64,000 nucleotides of DNA from Siphlonurus alternatus (GCA_949825025.1 OX463786.1:20757085-20821084); one strand, 5' to 3'; shown: positions 45,563 through 59,308, numbered from the stretch's first letter. A program made the numbers and translations. Notes: generated by a model from the sequence alone, not told the origin.

Positions 45563-47433
45563 AATATTTTTATGCCTGAAGGTTGGCCATTGAAAAGTGT
45601 ACTGTACAATTTTTACGTAAATAATAATATCTGCGGTGGATATTTAAGTTTCATTTAATTATATAGTTAATAATTTGCATTTCTTGTGTAATTCCTGCTA
45701 TCAAGTCTTAATTTAATATTTTTAATTGAAATTTAAGAGTGAAGTGCAATTTTCTTATATTTACATTAAGTTAGTGCATTTTTCTTAAATAAATTCCTCA
45801 TATGCTTGGGAGTTTAAATTAATTGAAAACACCTCATCAAGTACTAAAAAATTAAATCCTAACTTTAATTACTCGTAATTATGTCATGTTCTGTAATGTT
45901 CGATTTAATATTATTAAACACGTAGTTGGTTTAACATCATTGTTGTGATGATCAAACTAGGTCAATAAGTGAAGAGAAAATTAATTGTTTACTGAAAATT
46001 TAATTATTATAATGTTAAATAATGTGAAACCGTCACTGCCTTGAAGCACTATGACCTAGGGGCTTTAATAGGGAGTTTTCTTTAATATTTTTAACTCCAA
46101 TGTACAAGAAAATTTCTTTCAATTAGTTTCTAACATGTTTCTAATATGTTACAATTTTCCAATACAATTCTATTTGTTTTTATCAGAGATATATTCTTTT
46201 TGTAAGTAACAGTTTTATAATGAATTGTATTAGTTTAATATAGGAGTTAAGAAATTTAATGGGAGTAAAGAAAGAGCCTGAGAAAATTATAAGAAATGAC
46301 AGGCGAAACTACTTGAAATTAGATTTACCTTTAAAAAAAATGTATTAATGTGTAGAATAAAAAAAGAATATATGGGGAGTTTGATTGTTATTAAATTATA
46401 TATTTCTATGCATGCTACTTGTAATTTATCTGAAAGCTTTGATCTCAAAATTAAAAAAAAAAGAAAAAAAAAATGTCGCAGCAAGAAATTCATCCTGTTT
46501 TTAACAATATAATTGTTTAAATTGTTAAGTTATTACTTTAATATTGATTTTATTTTATATTAAAATTAAAAATTTCAAAAAATAAAAATTTACTTTTTAG
46601 TTTATTTTTAAACTGATTATCATTTAATTATTATATTACAGCGCAATTTTGATAAAAATTTATTCAGTAAAAGTTTTGTAAGTAAAAATAATTACCAAAC
46701 GAAATTTATACTTTAGGAAAGCAATTGTTTGTAATTCTTTTCATCTCTAATGGGTGCTATCAATATTCAATATGCATATTAATAAGTAGAAAAATAATAT
46801 GATTTTGCAAAATTTAAAAGCAAAAATATTGTCAAAATAATTTTATTATGCACTTCTCTTCTTTTTTAACAAAATTATATTATAATCATTTTCCCAATCA
46901 CTAACCAGTCACTAACATGCCATTGTTTATATCATTATTGTCTATTAATACTGACCTATAAACTAGAATGCATCATTTATGTTATTACCAAGTGATTTAG
47001 TATATACAGGAAGTTTACATACATATTCTATGCATGAGTAAATGCACTCTGATGAAATTTGAACACATGCATAAACTGATCTCTTTAACTTACTAATTAA
47101 CATGTACGTACAGTGTCAAGTACTAACTGTACGCATCATTATAATATTTAGTACACGTTTATATAGATTAGTTCTAGTACCATTATAATTGTTTGTAAAC
47201 CTATATGTGTGTTATTTCCTAAGTAAACTTCCTTTGATAAGTATTTATGTATAGCACTTTTACATGAAATGTAGAGAAATTCTTACAATTTTTCCAAAGT
47301 GTATTCTTAAATTATACAACTCTTTACCGACCTGAGGAGAATTCAGTTTTATTTAAAACCTTTTTTTTATCATTTTATGGAGAAATTAACCCTGTGTTGC
47401 ATTATTTGAGATGAAAAATATTATTTTACTTAT

Positions 47434-47755
47434 AATGGAGTATTGTCCTCAATTTTTTTTTATTGCAGAAATGAATAGAGGGTGAAAAGTTATGCTACTC
47501 TGATTTTTTTCAAATTTTTTAGAGCCCGGGAAATATTTTTAAAAAATTATTGAAAGTCCTTTTTGTGACGTCATGCGGCGTCAAGTCCTATCTTTTTCTT
47601 AAAGAGCGGCGTCTCGTGACGTCACAAAAAGAACTTTCAATAATTTTTTAAAAATAGTTCCCGGGCTCTAAAAAATCTGAAAAAAATCAGGGTAGCATAA
47701 CTTTGCACCCTCTATCCATTTCTGCAATAAAAAAATTTATGGTCAATACTCCATT
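47434..47755. mobile_element. P1 palindromic MITE, copy 7
   Basis: AATGGAGTATTGTCCTCAAT...GGTCAATACTCCATT; core GTGACGTCATGCGGCGTCAA. Confidence 0.9.
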
Positions 47756-47917
47756 AAAGATTATGAGAACAAAAAAATATAATTAATTACCTTTCCGTTA
47801 CGTTCTCATTTTTAGCAAGGAAAAAATTATGCTTGGCAGCGTTCTTTTTAAAGGGCATTTTTTCTTACCTGCTACATATCTGATATGAAAATCGCTTTAA
47901 TTAATATGTTATTGACA

Positions 47918-47970
47918 TAAAAAGACGTCAAAATATTAGATTTAGATGAGTTGAAGACGAAATTTTTACC
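47918..47970. mobile_element. P9 end fragment
   Basis: AAAAAGACGTCAAAATATTA, then TTTAGATGAGTTGAAGACGA. Only the tip remains. Confidence 0.45.
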
Positions 47971-47984
47971 TATAAATTTTTTTA

Positions 47985-48110
47985 TTATGTGACTGAGGAA
48001 AACGTGGAAACCTCAGAGAGGATGGACGCGACAGTCCTTGCTAATGAACCGGAAGTGCAATGGTCCAAAGCCAGGGGAACCACATTGTGGAAAACAACAA
48101 CTGTTTACCC
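47985..48110. repeat. P15 interspersed repeat, copy 3
   Basis: TGACTGAGGAAAACGTGGAA, CCTCAGAGAGGATGGACGCG and GAAGTGCAATGGTCCAAAGC, all shared with 20400-20520. Confidence 0.65.
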
Positions 48111-48267
48111 CTTGAAAATGGTCACCCATCCAACTCCCTTACAGGCTCGGCGTTGCTTGATTTTAGTGGATAACTCATCAATGCATTCTCCCACATATAA
48201 TTATATTATACAATTATTATCTACATGGTAGTGAAAAAATATCTTAACTCCTTTTGTAAGATGGATT

Positions 48268-48415
48268 TTAAATACCCAAACTCCATTGGTAAGCAAAATG
48301 GAGTTAGATACTTTTTTCAGACTACCAATGGAGTTAGATTGTTTTTGTTTTTTTCTTAACTTTCCAATGAAGTTAGAATATTTTTTCCCAGCTTACCAAT
48401 GGAGTTGTGATATAT
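48268..48415. repeat. Irregular short repeat (ACCAATGGAGTTAGA)
   Basis: Variants of CCAATGGAGTT or its complement recur at about 48282, 48328, 48362 and 48395, separated by T-rich DNA. Confidence 0.6.
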
Positions 48416-49559
48416 TTCAACTACCATATCGTTATGGTGATAGGTTACCTGTCTATAAGAACATACTTTGGTGTTACTAGAAATCAGCTGTCGAGCAATG
48501 TTTATATCGTTGTAGGACACGGTCACAGTACCATGTAGGGAACCATGGGAAAAATAATATTGATCACAAAAAATTATCAGCAATTGCACTTTCATAAAGA
48601 AACTGTGCATTATATAATGATGACACTTTTAAAAGAAATTGCATAAAACTTTTCTTACAAAGAACAAAAACTTGTTTATATAAAATAAATTGTTTACAAA
48701 TTCTCATAAAAATCTTTTGCACAAAAGGGATCAATATAATTATCAAGGCTATACAAGAAAATTGGTGGCAGAAAATAAGTATTATTTTGTGTAATATCAC
48801 AGAATATATAATTTTATAATTTGCCACAGTTGAATATTCAATTAAATATCTATATTTTATTTTTTAGAATGAATTATTTATACTCTAAAATTTACAATAC
48901 ATAATAAAAGTGTGTCACTTCTTTACACATAATTGTAAATAGTTCCGTCATTTAATTGAATTTTTGATACCAAATTTCAACTTATTTTGCAATGTAAATT
49001 AATTGAATAACACAAGTTAGATATTTTTATAATAAAATAGGTGTTAGGGAGTTTTTTTAGATTATAAATACAAATATCGTAGCAACAAACTTAATTTATT
49101 TTAATTGTAAATAAACTGTTGGTAATTTTTTTGTTTCATTTTCTACAAATATTATACAGTTAATTGCAATTAAAGCTGATGTTGGCTTGATAGTAAATGT
49201 GGTAAGGTATTTGTCAATTCTTGAGGCAGACTGCTCCAGTTTCAAAGTAATTACTCTGAGAATGGTGGGATTACCTTGTCTCTCTGCTTGCTACAAAACG
49301 TGAGTTGACTTAGTTGTCTTTGTCAATATAAATGTAATATTTTTTTAATATTTGACATCTAATGTTTGTAATAATAAATGTAGTAGTCAATATTAATTAT
49401 ATGAAATGTAGGTAACTTATGTCAGTTTATCATATTTTTTCAATGAAATTTGTAATAAATTTTCTTCAAACAATGGATACTACACGTACAATTTTAATTG
49501 CAATTTTTGGTAGAGTATTATAATAATATGCTTCATTACATTTTTTTTTTAAATATTTC

Positions 49560-49690
49560 TAGATTTGTTAATATTTTCTTAAAAATCGTGCTACAAAATA
49601 CTGTGACGTCATAGTCATGTAAAAATTACAACATGTAAGCTTTGAAAAATATTACCCAGAAAACTTTGAAGCAGCGTTAGTATAATTTTT
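49560..49690. mobile_element. P14 half element
   Basis: ATACTGTGACGTCATAGTCA after a CTAGATTTGTTAATATTTTC flank. The second half is missing. Confidence 0.5.
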
Positions 49691-49734
49691 CAACCTGGGT
49701 TTTGAGAATTCAGTAAAATCGTTCTAATTTAGTC

Positions 49735-50265
49735 ATTATATATATTTTTTTTTTACGTAGGTTTGGATCAAGGATTTTTGTATATAACTGGATAGGTGGT
49801 GATGGTGCTGCCGTAAGTGAGGCACAGTCGTGAGGAAGAAATGGGTGGCGGTCAGGCGCGGATCCAAGGGGGGGGGGGGGCGATGGGGGCGATCGCCTCT
49901 CCCAAAAGGTCCCAAAATACATTGAAGGTGTTACCACCCCCCACCCGTCACCCCACCCTCCCACCCCAAATTTAACATTGCGGGATAGGGCACCGCCCCC
50001 TTTAAAGCCGCGCGCTGGATCCGCCCCTGGTGGCGGTTACAACAGTAACCAATGGGATGTCCGCCATCTTGCGTTAGGGAACTTCCATATAGTTTACAAT
50101 GCAGAATAATGCAGATGGTTGCGCTTGGTCGCCATCTTACGTTGGAGATTTGCCTCATTAGCTCTAATGCTATTGGTATAGGAATATCCTATCCAGAGGT
50201 TATATATACAAAATCCTTTGTTTGGATGAAACACCGCAAAATCAGCTGACTTGAAGCCTCCATTA
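49735..50265. mobile_element. P13-type repeat split by a GC-rich insertion
   Basis: The left piece has TACGTAGGTTTGGATCAAGG; the right piece has CAGCTGACTTGAAGCCTCC. The two are separated by GC-rich DNA, including GGCAGGATCCGCG-type ends (49855-50030) and paired ATTGCGTTAGGG/ATCTTACGTTGG motifs. Confidence 0.5.
49855..50030. repeat. G/C-tract element with GGATCC ends
   Basis: CGCGGATCCAAGGGGGGGG ... GCGCGCTGGATCCGCCCCTG form inverted ends. Interior has CCCCCACCCGTCACCCCACC. The same type as 12170-12328. Confidence 0.55.
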
Positions 50266-51693
50266 AATTCCTTGGATTTAACCAGGTAGCTATTTCCGGA
50301 ATGAAGTATAATTTATCAGACTATATATTATATAAAGTAAAATCGATATTATAACATTATCTATTTCTGAAAATAAATGTTATATTATATGATATCTCTG
50401 AAGTGAGTTAACATAATCTGAATAGCTGGCTAATGGATGAGATAACGGCAAGCGAGATATAATCACTTCAACTGGTTCATATAAACAACCCCAACCATCA
50501 CAAGCCTAAAACATTTTAACGTTAAATTGAGTTATAATAAACCATGATAAGTAAAATATTGCAAGGTACAACAGATTGTTTTATATCAATTTCATTACAA
50601 GTTGATATTACACATATTAAAAGTAATAGTTAATAGTTTATATAGACAATTTTTGAATTTGCAAATTCAACTCGAACAAATTGTTGCATTTTATTATCTT
50701 CATCTATCATTTTTTTTATAGCATTACTTATATTACTTATTGTTTGTTATTTTAGTAAATTGTTCTAAAAAACTATAGAATGAAATAAATTTATAACTAT
50801 AATATATTTTTTTAAAATGATATAAAATAATTAATTTTTGTAAAAGTGAATATAGTCATATTAAAATATAGAAGTCATGATTTGAAACATTACCCACAAG
50901 CATTCAGAAAGCACAATATCTGTTAAAAGGTAGAATTTCGCACCCTGCTTCAACTTTTCATAAATATTAAATTGGCTATTTAATATGATAATATTAAATC
51001 TTGAATTTTCCTTTGAATTATTAAGTATTTATCAATTTGTCTGAATAACATAAGCTATGCCTGTGCATTAATTTATAAAAAATGTAAACAATTTAAAACA
51101 GAAAAAAATTGATTTTATAATAATGCATATAATTATCAAATTATATCGATAAAATAATAATGTTGCTTGTTAATCATGTGAGGGGGCATACATGACCAAA
51201 ATGTGTAAATTGCTCCAAAATACCAACCAACCAACCTTGTTAATCAGGTCTGAAATTTGTATTACCTTCATGAATAAATATCTTTGGAATCGTCGCACTT
51301 CCCTGTAATAGCAATTACATTCACTAGCAGGAAAACGCCTTAAGCTTCATATCTAAAGCTTAAGCTATGTTTGATTACCCTACTTAAATAAATTGGGGAT
51401 TAAAATAAATAAAAATTTGGTGTCAAAATAATTTACGCGTCAACAAGTATAAGTAGATTATTTTAATAAAGTATTGAAATTAATTACAGTAATGTACTGT
51501 GACATGTTGTTTTTTAAGTACAGCAGAATCTTTTGCTCATGGCTCTGTATTTTATATGAATAAATGCATGCAGCATTCAATACAGTTGTTATTTCTATTT
51601 TTGAAACAGGTATGGTAAGGATTGTTGGTATAAATTTCACTATAGTCTAACTAAATTATAATTAACAAAAATTGAGAATTTTTATTCATTCTT

Positions 51694-51696
<3 letters not shown>

Positions 51697-51772
<76 letters not shown>

Positions 51773-51787
51773 CCTCTTTCTCTCCAT
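51697..51787. repeat. (CT)n array
   Basis: About 90 bp of CT on the plus strand. Confidence 0.95.
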
Positions 51788-52115
51788 TTCTTTGATGCCC
51801 TGACATAATAAATTTATAAAACCCAAAATCTACTACCCCACTGATATTAATACACATCTTTTATATTTTATTACAGTAATATTATAAGAGTTATATATGA
51901 ATATTGCATAAAAATAAACAATACAGTTCAGTCTTATAACATCCTTTTACCTCAAAAACATATAAATTATTTTTTTAGCTAAAAAAGTGAGGATGACATG
52001 GAAAATATATTGTTAAAATTTTAATTTTATGCTGAATATAAGATGAAAAAAATAACTAATTTAATTTTTATTCATATTTGTTACTCAAAAATGATAAATA
52101 AATAGGAGGAAAAAA

Positions 52116-52228
<113 letters not shown>

Positions 52229-53742
52229 GAATAAAAGATATAAGCATTGAAAATTATTTCAACTCGGTAAGTCTTATACAGTAATATATCACGTTTATTT
52301 CATGCTGTATGATGTTTTCATGTAGTAGTTTCAAGTTAAGTCTCATGTTAAGATGTAATAAAAGTTGTCATCAACTGTTTAGGAGATATGAGTTAGTGAG
52401 TGACCAAATGTAATGTCCAGTGACCTCGCAGTGTTGCTACAAAAACATCATCTCAACTCCTCATAAGGTGCTAGAGTTACGTCACATAAGAAGGCCGATG
52501 TCATGACGTAATTACTTGCAACCCAATATAGGACAAGTTGTCGTCGCTTTAGACACGTGCTTTTATGTCACATACAATTTTTGGTGGAGATATCACGTTT
52601 TGTAACAATACGAGATCTTATGAGGGGTGTTATTTAATATTTGGTGTTGATTGTTACTTTTGTAAAAAAGTATTAAATTTTGTGGGATATTCTATAATTT
52701 TTTTGTTAGACAACAAGTTTCAAATTTGAATGTAGTAATTAAACTTAAAAAATGTACCTAAAATTTAGTCTTATTAATTTAATGACACCTTTTACAAAGT
52801 AAGAAATAATATGTGCATCTCAGGATTGCATGAACATTATATAGTGTCTGTTATTCGGCATTATATAATTATAATGTCTAAGAACACATCTGATTTTTTT
52901 TTGGAAACATTCATAGTCTCTTAAAAACCCCTAAATAAGTTTCCAGCTTGCATTTATATATTTTATATCAAACATCAATACTTAATTAATTAATAACAAA
53001 CCGAGCACGATTCATGGAGGCCACATAAGAATTGTAAATTTTGTTATTTGAAATTGTTATGCGTTTCATGTTTAAATAAAAAAAAATATTAAAATCGTTG
53101 TTAATTAAAATATAATTATTATTATAGAAATAAATAAAAAAAAATTGAAAAAAGTACTAAAGCTATTAAAAATTATTGTCTTCATTTATTTTGTACTAAT
53201 TTTCCTCCCCCCCCCTCTTCGTAATTATTAATTTATTTTGACTCAATCGCACACATCATATTACCGTTACCTTCTCTCACAATTAAGTAATAAGTGCAAT
53301 TTTATATGCAAATTTCTTTGTTATTTGATTTAAACACTAAACAAAATTTTCAGTTATAATATTTATATACCATATAATAAAGAATACTATTAATTTTCAT
53401 ATTATAGCAATAATGTGATTTAATATTTAGTATTGTAACAAATATTAATGAAATTTTCTCGTAAATTGCTCCCCTTATTTACACAACGGGTCACGTATAT
53501 CGAGGTCTGAAATAACTCTCGGCTGTTAGCAGCATGAGGATGGATTTAAACACCAACACATGGCCATGCATACTTCGTTAAATTGGCAGCTTCATTTTAA
53601 ACACCGCTCGATAAATTGTGTTCAAGAATTCATTCCAGAGATTCAGAAATATTTACCCCTGGGAACAGCTGGAACTCCTGCCTTATTTGTTACAGTCCCA
53701 AGAGACAACGATATTTGCAATTTTGGGTGAGTTAAGAAGAGC

Positions 53743-54024
53743 AAAGTCTTCTACTCGCAATAATTGTAACAAACCATTGTTTATAATGTCTGTCGCATGA
53801 AGCTTTTTTCATTGTTAAACATGGGACGACGTAGTGCCTAATTTTGCCACCAGAGCAGAAAACGTAATGGCATTGTTGGCTCTAGTTCACCTCTTCAACT
53901 TCATAATTAACGGTCATTTTCCATAAGTTAACATGTAAATCAACAACCGTCCCAATGTTTTTCCCTTCACGCGACAGACATTACACAACAATACTTTGTT
54001 TACCAACAACGAGCAGAAGACTTT
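53743..54024. mobile_element. Foldback element with AATGTCTGTCGC arms
   Basis: Arms 53743-53800 (AAAGTCTTCTACTCGCAATA...) and 53967-54024 (inverse) match over about 58 bp with differences; the centre is 165 bp. Confidence 0.65.
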
Positions 54025-54112
54025 GGGTAAGAGGAACACCCAGATAACAAAATGTTCAATCTGTTACTTCTACAGAGTGTGTGGTAACGTCAATAAACGA
54101 AACAAAGGGAAC

Positions 54113-54557
54113 ACGAGTTGAAATAAATTCCATCTTTTATTTGCTCTCTCCTATAGAACAGAATTTCTATACGAGATATTCGTCTAGTTTCCTCTTATTT
54201 TGTGCCATTTTAGAGAAAAAAAAGACGAGTTTACGCCTTCTTTCCTCCTATTGAGTATAAAATGTTAGAAATATTGGGGGGCATTCACGAAGCACGTTAA
54301 CCCCAACTTTAGCCCTGGTACTAAACATGGTGCTAAACTAGTAGCTAGACATGGTTAGCCCCTGGTTTAGCACCATGTTTAGTACCAGGGATAAAATTTG
54401 GGGCTAAAGTTGGGGTTAAAGTGCTTTGTGAATGCCCCCCATTGTGTTCCTTTTATCCTCTCTTTGATCGAGGAGGAAATAAGATGTGTTTTACAGGTAA
54501 AACAATTAGGCTTAGACGTGTAAAGGATGAGTTGAAGACGTAATTTTTCAACTAGGG
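54113..54557. mobile_element. P9 MITE, copy F, carrying a nested P7
   Basis: P9 parts 54113-54274 and 54441-54557 in reverse orientation; P7 sits between them at the same internal site as in copy B. Confidence 0.88.
54275..54440. mobile_element. P7 foldback MITE, copy 2 (nested)
   Basis: GGGGGGCATTCACGAAGCAC ... GTGCTTTGTGAATGCCCCCC, with TTAGCACCATGTTTAGTACC arms. 166 bp. Confidence 0.92.
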
Positions 54558-55907
54558 TAATTATTTAATAAAATGGCTTCACACTTAAATTTACTTCAAT
54601 AGTAATAGTTAAGTACTAAAATATGACTCAAGTTTTTAATACACTATTTTCACTCTTCTGGTACTATTATACTGGGTAATTATATTACAACTTGGGAAAT
54701 ACATACATAAGTCCATCATCATACATAACTTTCATGACGCTCTACAGTATTTTAATACATTTAACGTTACCTTTATGACATACTTGTAGCATATATTGCG
54801 ATTTATTAATGAAACTAATTTTGTTTATAATTAATTCAATACTTTTGATCTTAAGCCATTTGATTCACACTTATACTATGAATGAAAATAAGGTTAATGT
54901 TCTCAGGAAGTGTTTAAATTACCAAGTAAATCCACTGACCTAAATATTTAGTCTATCTTAAAACATTTTACACAGAATATGCCTTAAGTCAAGGTTTAAT
55001 CTTATCGAATTCTGAAGCTATAAAATTTGAACATTGTATATATTTATAAATAATATGAAATTGTATATTTTTTTTAATAATTTATTCTAAAATTACTTTT
55101 AATTTTTAAATAAATTGAAACGTAAATAATAATGTGTAATATATAATCAACATTATTTTATATATTTCATTTCAGCAGTGTATAAATGTCATTATTTAAT
55201 TAGGAAGTAAAATATTAAAAAAATTGTCAAATAAAAAAAAACAATTCAAATTATATTTATTTTTAATAAAAATAATTTTTTTTTTTTTTTTTTAATATTA
55301 CAATAATTTCGTTAATGAAAATCATAAAAGGATAAACTTTTTTGACATTATTGACTTGAAAAGATTTTGTCATTGCTATTTCCTACCATGAAAAGGAAGA
55401 CAAATTTTTAAATACATCAATATTCCATTATTGAGTTATTATTTTTTTAAATACAAAAATAGAAGCCCACAGCCCACATTTTAATATTTGTGGTATAAAA
55501 TAACACAAGGGGAGGTTAAAAAACCTTTGTCTTGAGGTAGACCACGCCCATGTCTTTAGTGTTATGTTTATGAATCTGTTAGCATAACAAGGAACCTAAA
55601 AATAGATTTCTCTCCTCTCTTTGATGTTTTCTCCAAACCATTAAATTCCTAATTTTATTGCACGTATTATGTCACGGTAAATATCTTTTGTAAAGTGACT
55701 CATAGTTACATATCAAGTACATAAGGTTATGCTAATTTTAGTACGTGTACTTGTAATTTATGTTCATGTAACCATAACCTTTCTTAATGTGGGTATTACT
55801 TATGAATAAAAAATATATAAAAAAAATTGATGTTTCACAAGAATGAAGAATTTTGAATTAATTTTTATAACAAATCAGTTTGGTGAATTCTTTCTTCTTT
55901 CTTTGCA

Positions 55908-56161
55908 CGAGTTTCAAGTGTTCCCCGGCGGAAAAATGTTCTCCATAAGCCACCATGTTAGAAAATTTGAACTTTTTCTTCCTAACTATTAATTTGATAC
56001 CCTCTCCTACCCCTCCATTTAGGGGTTTTCCATTAATGAATCAAGAACTTATTTTCCTCTAACAAAATCTTTAATGCCAAAGAATCAACTTCCGAGTTTT
56101 TTTTTTACATAGGTTTGGATAGGACAGTGGGAACACTTTAAAATCAGCTGATTTGAAGCCT
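55908..56161. mobile_element. P13 repeat, longer copy 2
   Basis: GTTCCCCGGCGGAAAAATGT, CCCCTCCATTTAGGGGTTTT and AAATCAGCTGATTTGAAGCC; matches 31590-31853. Confidence 0.65.
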
Positions 56162-56927
56162 TAATTAAATCAATTAATTTATTTGTATGTTAATTTTAAC
56201 TTACAGGGCTATGGATCTCCCATTGTTAAAATTAATAATTGAAACAACAACTTTCCGCAAAATTGTATTTTATGGCACATGTTAACTAATGCAGCTAATA
56301 AAACAATATAAAAAATGTAATAAAAATTTAAAATACCAAATGGTAAATTTAAAAAGAATTACATACAATTTTTTAATTTTAAAATAATGCGAAAGTTATT
56401 ACTAATTTTTTTGTTTTATTTTTAATAATATCAAATATAAAATGAAATTTAATAACTAAAACCTACATAGTTATTGTAAAAGTAATAAAATTTAAAACAA
56501 TGCTGAAAGGAGCTTTTAAATTATAATAAATATATTCTTAACGCTTCAACAAAGTTGTTTTAAAATGCAGTTATAAAAAAAATGCAATCTTAAACCTGCC
56601 CGCCCACAACGTATGCAGTGTTAGTCAGACGAGGTAGGTGGTAATATTCATTGTTTTAACATCAGAAAACATTTAGTTAAAAATTTAATATAAAAAAAGG
56701 TTAGCCCACTTTATTCTTTTATGACTTCTACGAAAAATAAGTTTTTTTTTAAAAAAACTGGTTTTGAACATGCACATGCGCGGAACGATTGTTGCATGTG
56801 TTGTTCATAACATAATTTGCAAGAGTGTGTTCTTTGTCATTGTGTCAAGTTAACGGTAAGTCAAGTAATGAGAAAAACATTACATGTACAATCTCTGTAC
56901 ATCGTGAACATTACTCTTGCTTAGGGA

Positions 56928-57060
56928 GTTCGAGTTGAAATAATTTTTTTCATTTTTAACGTCCTTTCTCCTCTTTTTCTCTTCTATTTTACACCAAAAA
57001 GAGGGAAAAATACGAAATTACGTCTTATTACCTCTTATTGAGAATAAATGCAAAAAGTTG
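56928..57060. mobile_element. P9 MITE, copy G (truncated)
   Basis: GTTCGAGTTGAAATAATTTT to TTATTGAGAATAAATGCAAA, then stops. Copy H starts at once in the same orientation. Confidence 0.75.
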
Positions 57061-57075
57061 TATCATTTTGAGCGA

Positions 57076-57334
57076 GCCCAAATTGAAATAAATTTTATCT
57101 TTTCTTCGCTATTAAACTCTCCTCTCGTCTTTTCTCCTCTTATTTTGTACCATTTTAGAGGGGAAAAAAAGGGGAAAAGACTAGATTACGTCTTTTTTCC
57201 CTTCTTGAGCATAAAATATTGTCTTCATTTCATCCTCACTTTGAGCAAAGAGAAAATAAGATGTGTTTTAGAGGTAAAAAGATTAGGTTATATGTGTAAA
57301 GGATGAGTTGAAGACGTGATCTTTCAACTAGGGA
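57076..57334. mobile_element. P9 MITE, copy H
   Basis: CCCAAATTGAAATAAATTTT to GTGATCTTTCAACTAGGG. Full length, about 258 bp. Confidence 0.88.
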
Positions 57335-57984
57335 GTAAGATATAAGAATGGTTTTTGAGGCAAAAAAAAATATAAAATAAAAAAGGTTTCGAAGTGAGAA
57401 GGTCCGATGACCTAATTTTTAAACTAGGGCATTCTAACGTTTTTTGATAACTTCTATAAAATTGCAAATTTGGATAATTATCTTTATCTATTTGATCTGC
57501 AGCTCCAGCAATTAAGTCAGGCCATTCGTGGTGTCTAGAGCTGTAAAAATCTGAGACGATACTCTTGTTGATTTTTTGTGGGCGTAGTCAATAATGAAGG
57601 CGTGGTGAATTTATATTCTTGGAAAGATACTGATGGCCTTTTTTTACCTCTAACATTTCAAATTTGTATACCTTTGTCTTTGAGAACTGCTTTACAACTT
57701 AACAGAGTTTCTGCTGTCGTGTAATATATGGACCTAATGTACTTCTAATTTAAGGTCTAAAATTGCATGAAATATGGTATAAGTATATTAAGAATAATTT
57801 TAAATGCTAAAAAATACTTGCTTATTTTTCTAAATTTTTTTAAAAGCTTGAAACAATTTAAAAATAAATTTCATATTATTTAACATTCATAAAAAATAAA
57901 TTTATTACTCCAGATATTTTAGCATAAGAAATTTTACTATCTTAACGAAGGGAAAATGATCTTTATGTACTCAGTAAATAAAGC

Positions 57985-58674
57985 TCAAATTATAAAAAAT
58001 AAATTTAAAAATAACATTTTATTTCTTACCTTTTGATTTTTCCCATTACGTTTCTCTGGCGGTAATTTTTCTAATATATGTGAAAAACTTTGCAATTTTA
58101 TTGGACTACAATATAGCACTGTTGGAATTGGCACTGATAGGCGTTTAGACGCCTTACTTGTATTTGACAGATCCGTGTCTAGTATATTAGAATATTCTTT
58201 TAAAGAAGTCCAACTTAATCTTTGTTTATTTTCAGAATCGCTAATTTTTCTTAGTACTTCATTTTCATCATCTTCATTAATTAAATTTAATGGTTTAATT
58301 TTACTTATAATTGGTTTTTTATTATGTCTATTTTGTATTGGTTTTATTTGTATTATATTTGCACCATTATTTATAATACTATTATTATTTTCACTTGTAA
58401 CTGGTAATGTATTTTTATATAAAATATGTAATGCACATTTTGTAACTTCACTTACACAAGCACTTATAGATTTTTTTTCTTCTACAATTGGTATTGTACT
58501 TGTACTAAACAAACTTTCATATGACCAAAATGTAATTGCATTTTTAATTAAACGATTTGTATTACCCACTGTAGCACTATTAGCACGTTTTTTTCTTTTT
58601 GATTTTAATTCATATAAAGTACCTAAAGTTGCATATTTATCTCTAGGCCATATTTCAGTGTCCATGATAAGCAT
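57985..58674 (-). CDS. AT-rich 230-codon exon, uncharacterised; possible initiating exon
   Basis: From the first ATG (58674) the frame runs to a good donor, CAAAAG|GTAAGA at 58035/58034, giving about 213 coding residues; the open frame itself continues to 57985. An in-frame TAA lies about 30 bases before the ATG, so it is either a start exon or has an unseen acceptor. The product begins MLIMDTEIWPRDKYATLGTL, with basic KSKRKKR near residue 25. It is rich in Asn, Ser, Lys and Ile, lacks Trp-rich or membrane segments and looks largely disordered. Codon use is much more AT-rich than in the PLC epsilon exons. The donor is phase 0 and could join exon A, but about 26 kb away and without a FERM F1 lobe. 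No family recognised. Confidence 0.5.
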   Translation of the reverse strand: MLIMDTEIWPRDKYATLGTLYELKSKRKKRANSATVGNTNRLIKNAITFWSYESLFSTSTIPIVEEKKSISACVSEVTKCALHILYKNTLPVTSENNNSIINNGANIIQIKPIQNRHNKKPIISKIKPLNLINEDDENEVLRKISDSENKQRLSWTSLKEYSNILDTDLSNTSKASKRLSVPIPTVLYCSPIKLQSFSHILEKLPPEKRNGKNQKVRNKMLFLNLFFII

Positions 58675-59308
58675 TTTAATATTTTCATAACTAATTTTTT
58701 AAATTAATTAATAATACTGTTGATTATGTTAAATTTTTACACACATATTAGTTCCATACTCCGCATCCAATGTTTTACTGTAGTATGTTAGTCAGTCTGA
58801 TATATCTTTTGCTAACTATTTCCCCTACTTTCCATTTCTCTTTTACTTCCCCTCAATTCCTTGAAATATAACTTGCTTGGCTACTTTGCAACTTCTCTTT
58901 AGAATGGAGTATATATTTATATATATATATATAAAAAAGTATACATGGTTTGTTTTTAAAATAAGATAAATTGAAGTGATTATATACAAAATGTTGTAAA
59001 ATTAAGAATGTTTTTAATTTGTTAACTATGTATTTCTGACAAATTCTTATTACAAGTTCAAGATTCTTATAGCTGTATGTATAATATTCTTAGAATAATA
59101 TTGTTACAAACTTGTTTTTTATAATTATATAGTTTTTTGGAACTATTTATTTCCATGGTATGTAATTTTCGTATGGTTAATTTACGCCTAAAATTTTTTT
59201 TAAAACAAATTAGTTAATTTATTCAATAATAGGCTTCCATTACCGCAATGCAACACTACAACATATTGCAATTAGATCCATTGTTTCTCACACTTATGGT
59301 CGAAAAAA

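Noticed and set aside
48356..48827. Minus-strand frames of 84-87 residues
   Set aside because: AT-rich, no motif or splice signal; one crosses the irregular CCAATGGAGTT repeat.
49710..50158. Overlapping Gly/Pro-rich frames
   Set aside because: They arise from the G/C-tract element and P13 repeat.
53618..53800. Plus-strand 60-residue frame
   Set aside because: Falls on a repeat arm that is inverted at 53967-54024 and has a diverged relative near 25560.
58175..58690. Plus-strand 171-residue hydrophobic frame
   Set aside because: Antisense of the AT-rich exon at 57985-58674. Ile/Leu/Phe richness is what the complement of Asn/Lys codons gives, and no splice or start context supports it.
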